Source: an uncultured Lacinutrix sp.
GTDB lineage: Bacteria > Bacteroidota > Bacteroidia > Flavobacteriales > Flavobacteriaceae
NCBI GenBank assembly: GCA_937916035.1
Contig: CALGIH010000195.1
Location: 1-16,511, forward strand
Length of the DNA: 16,511 nucleotides
Reading direction: 5' to 3'
Both the position numbers and the translations under genes were made by a program. Every line of letters starts with the position of its first letter. Position 1 is the first letter of the stretch. The notes beneath the pieces are model-generated. The model ran no database searches and was not told the DNA's origin. It saw only the letters and a list, made by a program, of their open reading frames with translations. Positions 15,761 through 16,511 of this stretch are shown here, in pieces.

Positions 15761-15909
15761 AATTATCTGATTTTGTGTTGTTTGACTCACAAAAACCATA
15801 CCTAAAGATAGCAAATAAAAATGATAAACTACTTCATATTCACGAATAAGGGCAACCATTTTTGGTGTAATTCTATTAAAAAAAGAGAAATGAAATTTGT
15901 TTGTAGAAT

Positions 15910-16511
15910 TTAATTTCCAGGAAAATCAGCCTTACGTTTTTCGAGAAAAGCAGTTGTCCCTTCATGAAAATCATCTGTCCCAAAACATTTTCCGAATTGT
16001 TTTATTTCAACCCTATAACCATCTTTGCCATCTTTAAAATTGGCATTAATTGCTTTGATGGCTGCTTCAATAGCCACTGAAGAATTACGACTAATTTTGC
16101 TTGCAATTTTTTCAGCTAAAGGCAATAACTCTTCTAGTGTAGTTACATGGTTTACCAATCCATACTCTTTTGCTGTATTGGCATCAATCATTCCTGCAGT
16201 CATAATCATTTCCATCGCACGACCTTTACCAACCAATTGTGGTAAACGTTGTGTGCCACCATAACCAGGAATCACACCTAAAGACACTTCTGGAAGTCCC
16301 ATTTTTGCATTGTCACTTGCTACTCTAAAATGGCATGCCATGGCAAGTTCCAATCCTCCACCAAGCGCAAAACCGTTCACTGCTGCTATGACTGGAGTTG
16401 ATAAATTTTCAATAAAATTGAACAAGATGTCTTGTCCGTTGGCTGCAAGTTCTTTACCTTCTTTTACATCAAAATCTGCAAATTCACTAATGTCTGCTCC
16501 TGCAACAAAGG
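15910..16511 (-). CDS. Enoyl-CoA hydratase/isomerase family protein (C-terminal part, 5' end outside window)
   Basis: About 199 residues are visible, starting inside FVAGADISEF at the window edge; roughly 60 N-terminal residues of a 260-residue crotonase are missing. Both oxyanion-hole segments are present (AGADI and GFALGGG). So are the two Glu residues needed for hydration, in GGGLELAM and in LPEVSLGVIPGYGG. The C-terminus ends in EGTTAFLEKRKADFPGN, as in the family. It probably hydrates short-chain trans-2-enoyl-CoA in fatty acid oxidation or a related CoA pathway. An apparent TTG start at 16425 is internal and not real. The stop lies 149 bases from the next gene start. Confidence 0.93.
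   Translation of the reverse strand, partial: FVAGADISEFADFDVKEGKELAANGQDILFNFIENLSTPVIAAVNGFALGGGLELAMACHFRVASDNAKMGLPEVSLGVIPGYGGTQRLPQLVGKGRAMEMIMTAGMIDANTAKEYGLVNHVTTLEELLPLAEKIASKISRNSSVAIEAAIKAINANFKDGKDGYRVEIKQFGKCFGTDDFHEGTTAFLEKRKADFPGN

Noticed and set aside
15761..15859. 33-residue upstream extension of the mosaic protein
   Set aside because: The signal peptide MKKFIFLF begins at 15760; the extension would mask it.
1..16511. tRNA or rRNA genes, CRISPR arrays, insertion sequences, phage genes, Mn or other riboswitches
   Set aside because: I read both strands of the intergenic regions and found no cloverleaf, spaced repeats, transposase frame, terminal repeats or recognisable riboswitch core.

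Overview
The window is AT-rich chromosomal DNA that reads as a member of the Bacteroidota, most likely a marine-type Flavobacteriaceae. The reasons are a type IX secretion (T9SS) sorting-domain fragment, a SusC-like TonB plug with CarboxypepD_reg-like domains, several exact Bacteroidota -7 elements (TAnnTTTG), little Shine-Dalgarno signal, and strong use of A/T-ending codons. No tRNA, rRNA, CRISPR array, insertion sequence or phage gene was seen.

Layout. 1-549 (-) holds the N-terminal 183 residues of the RseP site-2 protease, cut by the window edge. 625-948 (-) is an orphan T9SS sorting domain with no ATG and no signal peptide, probably the 3' remnant of a lost secreted-protein gene. 1055-1762 (+) is a membrane-anchored SCO1/SenC copper protein. 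1817-4276 (+) is the ferrous iron operon feoA-feoB-FeoB-associated Cys-rich small protein. 4452-9839 (+) is one tightly packed six-gene metal operon: an MntR/DtxR-type regulator, an outer-membrane barrel-like protein, a TroA-type metal-binding lipoprotein, an ABC ATPase and two ABC-3 permeases. It is preceded by a good promoter with a palindrome at the expected transcription start. 9842-10612 (-) is a TerB plus J-domain protein, tail to tail with the metal operon. 10816-11226 (+) is a CGC bacilliredoxin-family protein with a clear terminator. 11309-12698 (+) is plsC overlapping an HD-domain hydrolase gene. 12743-15760 (-) is a 1005-residue exported mosaic protein (CarboxypepD_reg, VWA, second CarboxypepD_reg, TonB plug without barrel, TPR). 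15910-16511 (-) is the C-terminal part of an enoyl-CoA hydratase.

How the genes work together. The centre of the window is a transition-metal island. FeoAB imports Fe(II), the TroABCD-like transporter imports Mn(II) and/or Zn(II), and the regulator heading the second operon carries a ligand set closer to MntR (Glu at the Cys102 position of DtxR) than to iron-sensing DtxR/IdeR. The co-encoded barrel-like protein is a candidate outer-membrane step for the same metal. Both permeases carry about 90-100 extra C-terminal cytoplasmic residues that look like winged-helix domains related to each other. These tails, the barrel-like protein and the mosaic VWA/plug/TPR protein are the least ordinary items here. 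The rest is typical of a flavobacterial chromosome.
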